A stretch of 64,000 bases of DNA from Steromphala cineraria (Eukaryota > Mollusca > Gastropoda > Trochida > Trochidae), in the NCBI GenBank assembly GCA_916613615.1, contig OU744737.1, positions 4,546,001 through 4,610,000 on the forward strand. Reading direction: 5' to 3'. A program made the position numbers and the translations under genes. Under the pieces are notes generated by a model. That model was not told the DNA's origin. It did not search any database and worked only from the letters and a program-made list of their open reading frames with translations. This document shows positions 10,944-22,873 of this stretch, one piece after another. Each line of letters begins with the position of its first letter. Position 1 is the first letter of the stretch.

Positions 10944-12140
10944 ATGATGACAGAAAACGAAGAAGTCATCGGAACTTTCATCTTCGAAGCCAACTACGTC
11001 CAGGACTCGGCGAATACCTCGGCTAATCACTCTGAAGGTGACCCTGTTGGTCATTACGACATCAGCGACCACACTCAGTTCATTTCCAACCTCAGCCATG
11101 ACCTCTTCCGTCATAAAGATCCTTTCACTGTTGTCCTCATTGTCTTCTTCAGTTTGACCTTCGTGCTGGGGTTACTAGGCAACCTGTTCGTCATCATCGT
11201 GGTTGCTAGGCACCGGGCTATGCGTACGCTAACCAACGTGTTCTTCCTGAACCTGACTGTGGGCGACTTACTGGTGGTGTGTGTGTGTATCCCAGTCACC
11301 CTGGGAACCAGTGTGTATCGGGACTGGGTGTACGGTGAACTCGTGTGCAAGGTCACCACCTTCCTACAAGGGACTGCGGTAGGGGTCAGTGTTCTCAGCA
11401 TGCTCTTTATCAGCATCAACCGCTACTTCGCCATCCACACTCCCATCAAGGCTAAACTCCTCTTCACACGCACCAAGGTTGTCACCATGATGATTGTGAT
11501 ATGGCTGCTGTCTTTTGGCGCCGTCTCTCCCTTGCTTTACGTTAACGTCCTGACAAAATGGGGGCTGCCTGGTGTCTTTGAATCTAGAGTTTGCGAAGAG
11601 AAATGGGAAGAGATCGAGGACAAACAGCTATACAATATATTCATGTTTGTATTCCAGTTCCTATTGCCACTGATCGTCATGGGAGCCACCTACATGAAGA
11701 TATCAATGACGTTGTGGAAAGAGGACGGTTCCTTGTATACTGGGGGACTAACAGGTAAACTACAGGCGGACAGGATATTGCGTGTTAGACGAAGGACTGT
11801 CAGAAATCTGATTTTCCTCTTTGCCTTGTTCGGGTGCTCCTGGTTACCGTACTATATTGTGAACATCTGGCTTGATTTCAACGTTGAGTCTGAATATGCG
11901 ACGTCAGTGTTGAACTACATTTACCCCATCGTTCAACTCCTTGGGTTATCGAACTCGACACTGAACCCACTGTGCTACTGCTTTTTGAGTACCGGGTTCA
12001 GAAAAGCAATGGTTAGCATGTGTAAAAGGCAAAGGAAGCGCTTACGTCATGAGACGATGACGTCGTTAAGATACAAAACTCCTATTACTGACGATAGCTG
12101 TATAGATAGCAATGACACCGTTCTGTCTGAGAGGCGTTAA
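10944..12140 (+). CDS. Rhodopsin-family (class A) neuropeptide-receptor-like GPCR
   Basis: A 398-residue plasma-membrane receptor, intact in one coding exon. The N-terminus (1-60) has three N-glycosylation sequons (N24, N28, N49). Seven membrane spans follow. TM1 has GLLGN (N80). TM2 has NLTVGD (D108). TM3 starts after C135 and ends NRY (159-161) in place of the usual DRY. TM4 has W187. C217 in the second outer loop can pair with C135. TM5 has P242, TM6 has CSWLP (298-302), and TM7 has NPLCY (341-345) in place of NPxxY. MRTLTN before TM2 and the FLQG stretch in TM3 resemble orexin, QRFP and NPFF-type peptide receptors. The ligand is unknown. The start could be residue 1 or 2 (ATGATG). A splice-acceptor-like TTACAG ends at 10906, so a 5' UTR intron is likely. 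AATAAA follows at 12490-12495. Confidence 0.9.
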   Translation: MMTENEEVIGTFIFEANYVQDSANTSANHSEGDPVGHYDISDHTQFISNLSHDLFRHKDPFTVVLIVFFSLTFVLGLLGNLFVIIVVARHRAMRTLTNVFFLNLTVGDLLVVCVCIPVTLGTSVYRDWVYGELVCKVTTFLQGTAVGVSVLSMLFISINRYFAIHTPIKAKLLFTRTKVVTMMIVIWLLSFGAVSPLLYVNVLTKWGLPGVFESRVCEEKWEEIEDKQLYNIFMFVFQFLLPLIVMGATYMKISMTLWKEDGSLYTGGLTGKLQADRILRVRRRTVRNLIFLFALFGCSWLPYYIVNIWLDFNVESEYATSVLNYIYPIVQLLGLSNSTLNPLCYCFLSTGFRKAMVSMCKRQRKRLRHETMTSLRYKTPITDDSCIDSNDTVLSERR

Positions 12141-12489
12141 GCACGTTTACCTAGGGAAATTAAAGATAGGTATATGTATATAGATGTTTTACCCTCTGTA
12201 GTAAATTTAAACATACATTATGATTTAATTCGAAAATAATTAACTAAAAATATTGACATAACGTGCTTCTAACAGTGCCTTTTAGGGTAATAGATTTTAC
12301 ATTGTATATGTTGTTGTATCGATATGACTTACTATTTTGAAGTCTTAAAGGCGATAGCAAAGACAGCCTAAACGTACTCCGATGTGACGTAAATTACACA
12401 ATCAAGAAATTATTGCTTTGCAAACATCGAATGTTACATGACGTTTTCATTTTCATAATTTATAATGTTTCAAATGTAAAACATACATC

Positions 12490-12495
12490 AATAAA
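12490..12495 (+). other. Possible polyadenylation signal of the GPCR
   Basis: AATAAA lies 350 bases after the GPCR stop. No other gene is near on this strand. Confidence 0.4.
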
Positions 12496-12712
12496 TTTGA
12501 TAATAGTAAGTTGATTACATGTTTATATAGAGACAGAATTTCATCGAAGCCAGAAATTAGGTGATACAAATTCACTTTTTGGACATACGTGTATATTTCA
12601 TAATCATTCGGAGTTAAGTATTTATAGCATAATCAAAACCAACTGACTGTCGGCGGCAACGGGAGTCCTTTTTATACAAACGCACAAAAGACCTCGTGGC
12701 CTGATATATTAA

Positions 12713-13068
12713 AGAGGCAGTAGCACGTTTTTTTTTAATTATTTATTTTAAAATGTTCACCGATAATTGTAAGTTGATGCTAAATGTATTATTTTGACTG
12801 TGTCAAAAATCTCATTACACAAGCCAATAATCCATAGTCAGAGGACAAAGTATGAAGATTCTCATCAAATCCATTGGCGGCCATTTTGTGCGAACACCTT
12901 TAATTCATTTTGTGTAAGAAAAAGGAATCGCATGGCTTAACTTCACGTTATATATTTGAATGATTACTGCTCCATTTAGTTTGAATATATTGTCTGTCAA
13001 TTGGAACCATTAATTTTCATTTTCCTGACATCACCTTATATTCTCCCTAAAAACGTGCTACTGCCCCT
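12713..13068. mobile_element. TTAA-flanked MITE (356 bp)
   Basis: Ends are inverted: AGAGGCAGTAGCACG on the left and CGTGCTACTGCCCCT on the right, with TTAA at both edges (12709-12712 and 13069-13072). The interior contains CATTGGCGGCCATTTTGTG and a reverse copy of the family body. TTAA on both sides suggests a TTAA target duplication, as in piggyBac-type elements. TTAA could instead be part of the TIR. Confidence 0.8.
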
Positions 13069-13479
13069 TTAAATGAACTTGTCTGATGCTTATTATTAGC
13101 ACCGGAAATTTGTCTTAGCAGATCAACAGATATGTAAGGAAGCTGGATGTATTAGCCACAAAGAAAATTTGGAGCTATATTTGTTAACTTAGATAATCAT
13201 AATTTGTTATTATATTTTAAAATGTTAATTCAAATTGTGTTTTTAATTATAACATATCCTTATCAGAAATCGAACGATGTTTTACTCTTATTGTATCATT
13301 TTTCCTATCTGTATTCTTCAAGAGAATTGTTGAAACTATATCGATATTTGTAAAATGAAGTTGTAAGTTATATTTCATGAAGTTTTTTTTCACCAAATTA
13401 CAAATATGTTATGATATTGAGAAAATAAAACAATAAAACATAAAGCTTTGTGTGGTTTACTCCAAGAAGATGTGCCTAA

Positions 13480-14521
13480 TATAAGGTTTAAAAAAGCATA
13501 ACAAGTTGTTCAATAATGATCGTAACGTATATGTAACATGTATCATCGTAAGGTATACATGTATATATAGCATATCACATGTTATTTTATATAATAAGTC
13601 AAACATTGTAAAAAATGTTTATATCATGGTATGGTAAGTATTGACTTATCAAAAGCTATAAATCTGATATATTAGTTTTAAATTTTATTTTGCAATCTGA
13701 CTAACAGAAAATCTGCTCGTACTGTTTGTAGTCCATCTTCATATACACCCGAAATGGTCAAAATTAAGATCATTTTCACTTTTTACAACAGACTTCTGTT
13801 CATAGTCCTGTTTTTGATCAGAATTCACCACTTGAATTTTTTGTTTGTATATTTTTGAAACAGTGAGTTCTTTCATCAACACCAACCTCCACTTAAATCG
13901 AAATAAAAATGCAAGAAGCGCTCGTAAAATCTCAAAGAGATGAATCAACCAATGAAAAACTCTGTGTCTTAGATATTACAAAATGTAAAATTAAATCTGA
14001 TATACCAAATAGAATCAATGCGACCAGAATAGGAAAAATAAACATTTGTTTGTATAGCCTTGTTTGCATCAAAATCGACAGAAGTATGTGGATAATCAAG
14101 GACCCAAGCTACATCATTGTCTCACTCCTCTCAGCAAATGATTCACATCGGTACTCAAACATGCTCGTTCTCTAAGGTTTAAAAAGACTTACCTATAAGT
14201 TGTTAAATACATGTAATGATTGTTAGGTATATGTAACATTTATCGCTGTAAGATTATAATGTTATGTTGTATGTCTTAGATATTGACGAATGTAGCAATG
14301 TTAAATCGGATATTTCAAATAGAAATCAACGCGAGCAGAATAGGAAAATAAACATTTAATGTTTGCTTAGCCTTGTTTGCTTCCAAATAAATCACACGGT
14401 TTGAAAGAAAAGCATCAAAATCGACAGAAGTATGTGAATAATCAAAGACCCAAGCTACATCATTGTCACACACCTCTCAGCAAATGATTCACATCGTTAC
14501 TCAAACATGTTCGTTCTCTAA
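13480..14521. repeat. Diverged tandem duplication of about 300 bp
   Basis: The segment at about 13963-14174 recurs at 14267-14521 (shared strings: ATCGACAGAAGTATGTG, CTCAGCAAATGATTCACATC). A linker (GGTTTAAAAA... ATATGTAACATTTATC) at 14176-14260 recurs at about 13487-13560, so a unit of 300 or more bases was duplicated with later indels. An 88-codon frame spans one copy but is broken in the other, so it is probably not a gene. Confidence 0.7.
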
Positions 14522-14718
14522 TGATCCTTTGAACCGCAGGTCTACGCTTGAACAAGCTGAAAGGGTATCACAGAACAGATCGATATAGATTATTTCTATT
14601 GATGTCAAGTGTCCTTAATCTCACATTAAGATAAAGATCATAAAAGATCAATGAAATACTATGTAAACCAGATGAACCGTATATACGCTATATTGTCACT
14701 ACTCAAGGACATATTTTA

Positions 14719-14780
14719 GTGATAAGTACAAATATGCTAAGTAGTGAAAAATTCATTCGCTAGGCAAATTTGTATATCAC
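14719..14780. repeat. Short foldback
   Basis: GTGATAAGTACAAATATGC pairs with GCAAATTTGTATATCAC across about a 20-base loop, just upstream of the larger foldback at 14821. Confidence 0.6.
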
Positions 14781-14820
14781 TCACTTATTGAAGACTTACA
14801 GTATTTTTCTAAAAAGAGAA

Positions 14821-14958
14821 TCTCACCAAGGGTCTTCTGGTATCAAATATATCTACACGAGTTGATAAAAGTAACATATAGCCGATGCTTGCCGACGATA
14901 TTTTCATTTTTATCAACGAGTGTTGATATATTTGATATCAGAAGACATGAGGGTGAGA
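14821..14958. repeat. Foldback with directly oriented ACGAGT in both arms
   Basis: Arms of about 50 bp begin TCTCACC and end GGTGAGA. They pair well except near their outer ends and at one mirrored hexamer slot. There, left 14857-14862 and right 14916-14921 both read ACGAGT on the plus strand. Register is exact: each base of one slot faces the other slot. One further mismatch is a G.T wobble on the plus strand and one is T.T. The loop is about 37 bases. Confidence 0.85.
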
Positions 14959-15021
14959 TTGTATTTATCGTCCAAAGACATTCCTCATTTACTCTTAATA
15001 AAACATGAACATCTCTGATCT

Positions 15022-16048
15022 CAGGGTGCTTATTCTCGAAAGTATCCTAGCCCTAGGATGTCCTAACTTTGATCCTAAGGGTTAGGATAAAATCCTACCC
15101 TATTCTCAAAAACTATCCCAGTGCTAAGATATCCTAACTAAGGACAAATACTAGGATAGGTCTAGACCTGTCCCAGCTACATCCTAGTGGAAATCAACAT
15201 TGCAAAAACATATTCTTTTGATCTTCAGAAAGTATTTGTTTAATCCTTACCTCATTTTTAGCAATTATAGGCCTTTCTATACACAAAACTGCCCTCCTCT
15301 ATCAAGTGAAGTGTCAATGTCAAGGCCAATTTGTAAAGGGAGGTGTCTCCTGTTTCAAGCCAAAGGTGTATTTTCACATTGCTTAGTGCAGGATTATATT
15401 GAGTTCAAGTCTTCCTAATTATTAAATCCAAAATCATGTTTTTTAATTTGTTATTATTTTTGGGGCAGAATAACTTCTTTTTGTGATCAATGATCATTTT
15501 ACATTGCAATGAAATATATAGAATTATAAAGAATGTTTTAAAAAGCTATCAAAATTATATTATTTTAAGGGAATAATTGTATTTTGACTTCTGAAAGTAT
15601 AGTATTATAAACATATTCAAGAAATTATAATCTATAATGATAACAAATATATATATTGTTTTTCATAGAAAATAATAATGAACAAAATATTATGATTTCT
15701 TTATATAAACTAAAAATAAAGAAGATCCATATTTTATAATTTATATCCTCACAGCTTTTATTGGAATTTCTTGCTTTTTCCCCCAATCAAATGCACCAAG
15801 GATGTGATAATTGTGTGTTAAACGCATTAAATCAAAATTAATATCTAGGGGTGTTCCCTTTTTATCAAACATTTTCCTATCTCCCTGACTGAAGAGTTCC
15901 GATCCTAGCTAGGATCGGTATCCCAAGTTAGGACAGGTTTAGGATCGTTTCGAGAATCCGTCTTATCCTAACCTAAGGATATCCCAACTTCGGTCCTAAA
16001 CAGCTAGGATATATCTTAGCTAGGACACTTTTGAGAATAGGCACCCTG
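15022..16048. mobile_element. Non-autonomous DNA transposon with CAGGGTGC ends and TCCTA arrays
   Basis: Inverted ends read CAGGGTGCTTATTCTCGAAA on the left and ATTCTC(A)AAAG-type complement on the right. About 150 bp inside each end is packed with TCCTA/TAGGA motifs, probably transposase binding sites. The CAGGG terminus is hAT-like, but I find no matching 8-bp duplication, so the superfamily is open. The middle is AT-rich with no transposase. Confidence 0.75.
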
Positions 16049-17124
16049 GAACTGACATTTGGTGTTCAGTGCAGTGTTGTCAAAGCATTGTGACGTCATC
16101 ATGTTTATGACATCATAGCATTGTTATGTCATTACTTGATAATACAAAAGTATTGTGATGTCATGTAGGGACGTCAACAGGGCATTGTTACAAATCTACT
16201 GTCAAACGATCTCCTTGGTGATAAGTTCTATTTCCTGTGAAGCAAGATTTGGATGATAAAGGCGTGTAAAATTATTTACATTTTATACAAATTGAAACTT
16301 TTTCCAAGCAATGGAGGGTCGGGATACCAACATGTAGTTTACTGTATTTACCGTAAAAACACGGTCTTTCTGTTTGACAGCATCGACAGTCATCATTCAC
16401 CTAAATAGTTACAGATTTTTTATATCTGTCATTAGCAAATTAAACTGTGAACAAGTGTGTGTAATTTGGCGATTTAATGTCGCCGGACAAAAAAGATACA
16501 GCTGAATTACGAAAATGTATCAATTTTCGTTGACGTCACAAAAATTATCTGGCACGGGGTAAGTGTCAACGTTATTTTTATGAAGCACTAAATTAAGGGG
16601 GTTAAATGTCTGATTTCTATTAACTATTACAGTTGATCCAAACACAAACAAATATTCTGTTTAAAGGACAATATTCCTTTCTAACAACTGTTCTTCCACA
16701 TGTTCTCACGTTTTGTGCAGACTCAGCACTTTTTTATTTTGTACAACCGAAGAGACACGTGACAGTTCTGTGTTTAAAATCAGCTGCATGTTAACAATAT
16801 TTTGTTTGAAATATCAAATAAGAAGAGATTGAGATTACAATATTTCATAAAATATCGTAATATTTCACAAGACCCTTTAGCAATTCCACTAAATGTTTTC
16901 TCAATTTCACAGATTTAAGAAATTCCAAATGACAAAGATTTCAAATAAACTTTATTCAAACAATGCAATTATACCACAAATGCACAAAGAGTATAATAAT
17001 TTGATTTCATAAAGACATCCTGATATTATTATGTTTTATCCACCGGTCAAAATCAGTTGCAACACGTTTTATCTTTGTTCAAACGCTTCCTGTCGCCAAT
17101 AGTTTATTTCTCAAATTGCATTAT
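16049..17124. other. Non-coding stretch with TGACGTCA-like sites
   Basis: No gene. ATTGTGACGTCATCATG (about 16089) and diverged repeats of it (ATTGTGATGTCATG, TTATGACATCATAG) lie within 16085-16185. They resemble the TGACGTCA sequences near other foldbacks in this window. Confidence 0.45.
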
Positions 17125-17128
17125 TTAA

Positions 17129-17483
17129 AGGGGCAGTAGCACGTTTTTTGACAGTTTCATATTTTCAATTTTTCACTGAAAAGTTTAAGTAAAGGCTAAA
17201 TGTATTATGTTGACAGTGTCAAAAAGCTCTTTACACAAACCAATCATCCATAGTCAGAGAATAAATTATAAAGATTCACATAAAATCCACTGGCAGCCAT
17301 TTTTGTGTGAACACCTTTAATTCATTTTGTGACAGAAAAGGAATTGCATGGCTAAACTTTACGTTATATATTTGAATTATTACTGCTTATTGAGTTTAAA
17401 TACATTATCTTTCAATTTGAACCATGTATTTTCATTTTCCTGACATCACCTTATATTCCCCCTAAAAACGTGCTACTGCCCCT
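17129..17483. mobile_element. TTAA-flanked MITE (355 bp)
   Basis: Inverted ends AGGGGCAGTAGCACGTTTTT and AAAACGTGCTACTGCCCCT, with TTAA immediately outside on both sides (17125-17128 and 17484-17487). Same orientation as the copy at 12713. Confidence 0.9.
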
Positions 17484-17654
17484 TTAAGCTCAAGAAGCCT
17501 TTAAATCAATTAGACGTATCACCCCCAACATAATCATCTTTCATCAGAAATAGATGCGAGGCATTTGAAATAACTTCGTTACCTAAGAGCTAGTATTTGA
17601 ATACAACATTCCATGTAAAATTGCAATCGATTCCAATCTCACATTATGAATGCA

Positions 17655-17918
17655 GGAAATATATAATAATAATAATAATAATATAATAATAATAACACTT
17701 TATTATCCTCAGTATATGTACATGTTGGAAATTCGATTTGTGCCCATGGCACCCGGCAGCCACGGTGCAGCGCCAGTTAATGCGTTGTTCTGCCTTTACA
17801 ATGCTGAGTGTCAAGCAAGACAGCAACAACTCCCAAATTTTAACGTCTTTTGGTATGACGCGACCGGGAATCGAACCCCGATCTTCCGGGTGACGAGCGG
17901 ACACTCTACCACTGAGAT
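17655..17918 (-). mobile_element. tRNA-derived SINE with an (ATT)n tail
   Basis: On the minus strand it starts TCAGTGGTAGAGTGTCCGCT (A-box region) and has a perfect B-box, GGTTCGATTCC (plus-strand 17877-17887). A unique body follows, then a (TTATTA)n tail at 17660-17700, as in retroposed SINEs. It differs from the SINEs at 5464 and 35365. Confidence 0.85.
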
Positions 17919-19555
17919 GTATATGAAATTGATATGTATTCTTACAGTTTTAGCACAAACATTCCAAAGTAACAATTATTTCAATCTCGTACCTATTTAT
18001 ATTTTTGTTTTAAAAATCTATCTTTTTGTCGATTTAGCTCACATACCAATTATGCGCCTTTTTTTTAGATCACATACATTCTCCGACAGAGGTACAATTG
18101 CAAAACATGCTGGGAGATACGTATGTTTGTAATACTGTAAAGGTATAACCAATTATACATCCATCCCTCAGTGTCTACGGTTGTCTTATTTTTTTCAAGA
18201 ATGATTGCAGGTGAATAAGAAATAATAATAACCATATCATTGCATCAAGAACAGTTACGTAAGTCCAAATTTTCACAAAGTCCCTAAAATAGTAAATTTG
18301 AAAACACCTTTTCATCAAACACTGGCTACCGCAAAAGTAATGATACATGATTTCATAAACAGTTTAACTTAGGCTTTCGAAAATTGACTATAGAAAGTCA
18401 ATTATAGTTTTAAATTTGATCCAACCATATTTATTATTTTTAATTATTTTTTTCTTGTGAGATACATGAAACAAAATACACTTTTAATATAAATAGTTGA
18501 TGTACATCAATACAATTATTTGGAATACAAAGGTCGTCTTTCAGACCAAATATAAACATCAGTACCACAACCGTTCTCTAATACGTGTGCAATCATAACA
18601 TTTTACAATTAAACGACAATATAATTATTACAAGTATTTAGATGAATGGGTACCAATATTTTGAGAACACAATGTTTCTTATTATGAAGAGTGTATGATT
18701 CATCTTACTTCCTCATATATGAAATTAGTTTAAATAATTCTCTGAGTGAATATGTCGTCCATTTACAGACAGAACATACGTGGAATAACTATTAAGAATA
18801 TTTAAAAATCCAACTATGAAATCCATACCCAAGTTCAGTTTAGGCTATTAAATGATTCATTACAACATGTCAAAAACACGCACTGGGTCATTTAACAAAG
18901 GGATAACGGACGATAAAAAGTGCAATTATTATCCGCTCTAAAACTAATTTTTTTCAAGGCTATTCGCCCTTTTTAACAAACTGTAATAGAATGGATACAC
19001 TTCATCTTCATATTGACTGGCATTGTCTCATTTGAACGGAAGTGACGTCAATAATGGATTATGGAGGACCATGGGCTTCCGGTAATTGACATGAAGGGAT
19101 GAATGAATGGCGCCCTGAGGTTTTAATATGCATTGCATCTTCCGTGTACGATTGATACATATTGTGTTCAATTATTTGTCATATTGACAGATGAAGACGA
19201 ATTGTACAAGTGCCAAATCATTAAATATGAATTTATGTACGGTCAACCTACATATGCTGTCTCAGTTGCTACAAGGTATAATTAAATCGGGATCCCGTAG
19301 GGGAATTGTCATTTGTTTATTTATATTCATCAAAAGGCTTAAATCTGTTGGCCCTTGAAACTGGATATGCTACACACCAAAGAAAGCATATATATATAGT
19401 AATCTATCTCAATATTAAGCAACGTGCAGACAATTTCATTATCATTTTCTACATGTTGGGGTTTGATTGTCTGATAATGGCGACATCCTCATACACATCT
19501 TAAAGATGATATTTTATCAAGAACAAAGTCAAATAAAACCTGAAAGATAAAGGGA
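17919..19555. other. Non-coding stretch
   Basis: AT-rich. I see no gene or named repeat. Confidence 0.5.
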
Positions 19556-19559
19556 TATT

Positions 19560-19980
19560 AGAGGTACATATCGAGATGACAGAGAGAGAAAAAGATAAAG
19601 AAGAGACATGAGTCGAAAAGAAGATAGATGATAAAAGATGGACAGAGTGAGACAAAAAGAGAGTTAGAGAGCGTACAGAGACAGGGAGACAGAAATAGAT
19701 TGACAGAGAGATAGTGAGACCGGAGTTGGGAGAGATAGAGAGAAAGAGACAGACAGACACAGAGTGGGGGGAGAGAGAGAGAGAGAGAGATAGTCATAAA
19801 GATGGACAAAGGGATAGGCATTGACAGAGAGATAGAGAGAGTGGGAGTGCGAGGGATAGAGAGAAAGAGACAGACAGACACAGAGTGGGGGAGAGAGAGA
19901 GATAGTCATAGAGATGGACAAAGGGATAGACATTGAGAGGTAGATAGAGAGAGGGAAAGAAAACGAGAGATAGAGAGAAT
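19560..19980. repeat. Purine-rich (GA/AGAC) simple-sequence tract
   Basis: Mostly AGAGAGA and AGACAGAC runs on the plus strand. A segment with GACAGACAGACACAGAGTGG and the following GATAGTCATA(G/A)AGATGGACAAAGGGATAG is duplicated (about 19738-19820 and 19858-19935). Minus-strand frames rich in Ser and Leu are composition artefacts. Confidence 0.9.
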
Positions 19981-19983
19981 GCT

Positions 19984-20255
19984 AACCGACGTACCGTTTC
20001 ATAGCATTTTTCTGAAACGAGTGAATGGTTGGAATTTTAAATACCTATTCCATTCACGCGTTTCATAAAAATGTTATGGAACGAGTCCGAGTTAAGTATT
20101 TGATTTATTACTGGCTTAATCACATAGTCAAAATATAAAGAAATTCGCCGACATGACCATCCTGGCCGGCCCGCTAGCATTGTGACATCATATTTAACAA
20201 TTGTGACGTTATCATGACGTCACGTCATTCGGTCAGCGCGCGATGTTATTACACA
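19984..20255. repeat. Foldback-bearing element between two purine tracts
   Basis: The hairpin 20000-20078 has 29-bp arms (CATAGCATTTTTCTGAAACG and its complement). The left arm reads ACGAGTG where the right arm complement has ACGCGTG. Downstream come AATTCGCCGACATGA and TGACGTCA-like sites at 20180-20225. The AATTCGCCGACATGA block and hairpin are shared with the copy at 24225, so this is a repeat family. It appears to interrupt the purine tract. Confidence 0.6.
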
Positions 20256-20261
20256 TATATA

Positions 20262-20425
20262 TGTGAGACAGAGAATAAACAGAGACAAGGGTGGAGAGCG
20301 AGATAGAAAGAGAGAGACAGAGGGACACAGAGACAACGGAAACACAGAGAGACAGAGAGAATGACAGTGAGAGAGACGTAGTGAACATCGAGAGACGAGA
20401 CAGAGATATGGAGAAAGGCTGAGCG
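20262..20425. repeat. Purine-rich simple-sequence tract, second part
   Basis: AGACAGAGA-type repeats continuing the tract that ends at 19980. Confidence 0.85.
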
Positions 20426-21464
20426 AGATAAGTGCATAAGAAACTGAGACCTTGAACATGACAATTAGAATAAAGCAATACAAGGCAATAATGCAAGAAA
20501 ACAGGCATATAGCGGAGCGGAGCAAGAGCAAGGAGATATGGTTGACATTCATGTATCCATTAGTAATATACAATTCTTTCCCTTGTTTTGCAGTGATTGA
20601 AAAAACTTATTTGAAGTAGAATCTGTTGTATTACAAGACTTATGTTAAGATCACCCTCAAAGGAATATGATACTGATTGTACGGTCTCCAACTCGTTGTA
20701 TTGATTGACTGCTACTAAGGGCGAGGATTTGTCTCGGTTTTCAAGCCAGTCCTTTCAATTATACTGTGCATGCGAAAAACCGCCTGTGGCATACATTTTG
20801 ATGCTTTCAAATTACTTTACTTGCATACAGTAAAATAGACCTTTATGCAATAACTGACAAATTTAACAAGATACAAAATATTTCGAATATAAAATGAGTT
20901 TAATATCATGGCATGGTTTTATACAAATATGACATGTAATATAGCAATTGTATACATTTCGGCCAAGTATGACACTTTGTACTCAGAACAGCACGCAAAG
21001 CTATTTAAAAATGCCTGATGAACGATTTGATTGCCTTTTTTTTCAAAATTTTATATTGTTTTGGACTGAGAAGGATTATTGTACACATGGCAAGAGGGTA
21101 TAAGTATTATGGATATCCTCATTATAGAATCATCAGCAAATTGAAGTGTACAGATAACCCGTCTGGCTAAAGCTTGTTATAGAACACAGGATTACAGAGG
21201 ACGCTCTCCACGCCTACAAGTAATTATGTACATTTACCTTGTACCTATATTGAATTAAGTCATAGTTTATCGTACTATTTCTGTTTTTCATGTACTTTAT
21301 CTTTTACATTGAGACTGTAAGAAAACCAAGACTTTCTGGATAACAACTTCCTTATTATGAAGGCTTGCCCAAGCGGCGTAAAACAATAACTCACTCTGAA
21401 ACAATGTTATATTTGGGATCACATTAGCTTGAATAGTACAGATTCTTGCACTTTTTCGGGCCGA
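20426..21464. other. Non-coding stretch
   Basis: No gene or clear repeat is seen. Confidence 0.5.
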
Positions 21465-21535
21465 TTCATACCCTCACCCTGTTGCCTGGCTCTGAGGGTG
21501 TGGGTTCGAATCCAGCAGAGGACTCACTGAATTGG
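21465..21535 (+). mobile_element. tRNA-like SINE relic
   Basis: A perfect B-box (GGTTCGAATCC, 21503-21513) lies in GTGTGGGTTCGAATCCAGCA, with no convincing A-box or cloverleaf. It is probably the end of a decayed SINE head. Confidence 0.45.
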
Positions 21536-21631
21536 GTTCAATTTTGTTCTTGAAACTTAACAATTTATCTTGAAAATAACAGATCGGATAGTTTATAAAC
21601 TGTAATATTCCTCTTAGATTTCAGACAACAC

Positions 21632-21955
21632 TTTCCAGAAGATTGGGCATAATTAACCTATCGCCAGACGAGAGATAACCACGCCCCTTGAAATCAAGGG
21701 AGGTAACTCATGTTATGTCCGGCAAACAAACGCACGTTGTCATTGACGTGAGCGTTACGGACTTTGATGTTCCGTGTGTAATAACTGCGTGCCTTTTTTT
21801 TGTAATGATAAACGAAACGATCAATTGATAATGTTTCTTTACTGTTTATTATCCTAATTTCAACAAATTTCAAACATAATTGACGAATATTTATTTCATG
21901 TGCAACAGAAAACCGAATGCGGAAGTGCCGATTTCCAGAAGATTGGGCATAATTA
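21632..21955. repeat. 24-nt direct repeat exactly 300 bp apart
   Basis: TTTCCAGAAGATTGGGCATA plus ATTA occurs at 21632-21655 and 21932-21955 without a mismatch. The interval contains CAAGGGAGGTAACTC. A 124-codon minus-strand frame (21694-22068) overlaps it but has no recognisable domain. Confidence 0.7.
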
Positions 21956-22640
21956 CCGCCCCTCACAGAATGTTTAGGAAGTTGCCCTTTATGTGAAAGC
22001 AAAGACGTATATAGAAAGCGAAATTGTTTTGTCAGTAACTTACGAATGACGTGGTCATAATCTCCCATGAATTAAACTAATTTCCTTGCCCACAAGCCTT
22101 TGTTTCACATCTAATTCAGATGGTATATATCCGTTACGGCTATATGTTCTATTGAAGCACCATTTTTGCTAAACACATTATTTTTCAGAACCCGCATATT
22201 AAGATTATGAAGTTATATTCATTAGCGACAATTTTATTTATAACTCGCTTTGGTGTAATCAGATTCAGAGACATTGGCTTAACAAGCTTAGACAGGAATA
22301 ACTCCCACGCGTATGTTTCTCGTCAATGATCAATTACCCTAGTTGTATTAAAAAGATGACGAATACTTCTTGGGATGAACGTTGTCATGAGTACATATTT
22401 CATTGTTTTTCGGTTATGTTTTCGTTAATTGAACATCTAATTATCTGAGCAACTGGTAGTTCTGAAGCAGATAAAAGTAATAAAATCCAAAGGGGAAACC
22501 TCCTTCGTAAGGCAAAACTTTTTTCATCAAATGGCTTAATGCAGCTTTTCAGCTTACAGTTTATTCCCTGTGTCGGCTCCCTAGAGTACTGCAATTGAAT
22601 TTGAAATCCTGCTTATAATTAACGAAATGTACTCAGCCCA
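21956..22640. other. Non-coding stretch
   Basis: No convincing gene. Short minus-strand frames show no domain. Confidence 0.45.
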
Positions 22641-22641
22641 T

Positions 22642-22873
22642 GTAAACTTAGCCTCAATAATACTCGCTTTAATCCGATATTGAGTCTAGCAGGATGTAGT
22701 AGCAGCTCGACCTTTCGCCGACCCTCCAACGTTATGTGTGCGAATGCAGACTTGCGGTTTGGTAAGACGATCCCTTACTGGTAAATTCAATAAGTCGGCG
22801 GACGCGACCCGCTACTACATCTTGCTAGACTTAAGATCGGATGTGTAGCGAGTATTATTGAGGCTAGGTTTAC
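22642..22873. mobile_element. 232-bp MITE with about 60-bp terminal inverted repeats
   Basis: Both ends read GTAAAC(T/C)TAGCCTCAAT then AATACTCGC, and the similarity continues to GATGTAGTAGC. The short GC-richer interior is non-coding. No target duplication is clear. A 15-base piece of the terminus also occurs at 9446-9460. Confidence 0.8.

Noticed and set aside
19500..20573. Several minus-strand frames rich in Ser, Leu and Val with apparent signal-like stretches
   Set aside because: They arise from GA/CT simple-sequence tracts, overlap in several frames at once and have no domain.
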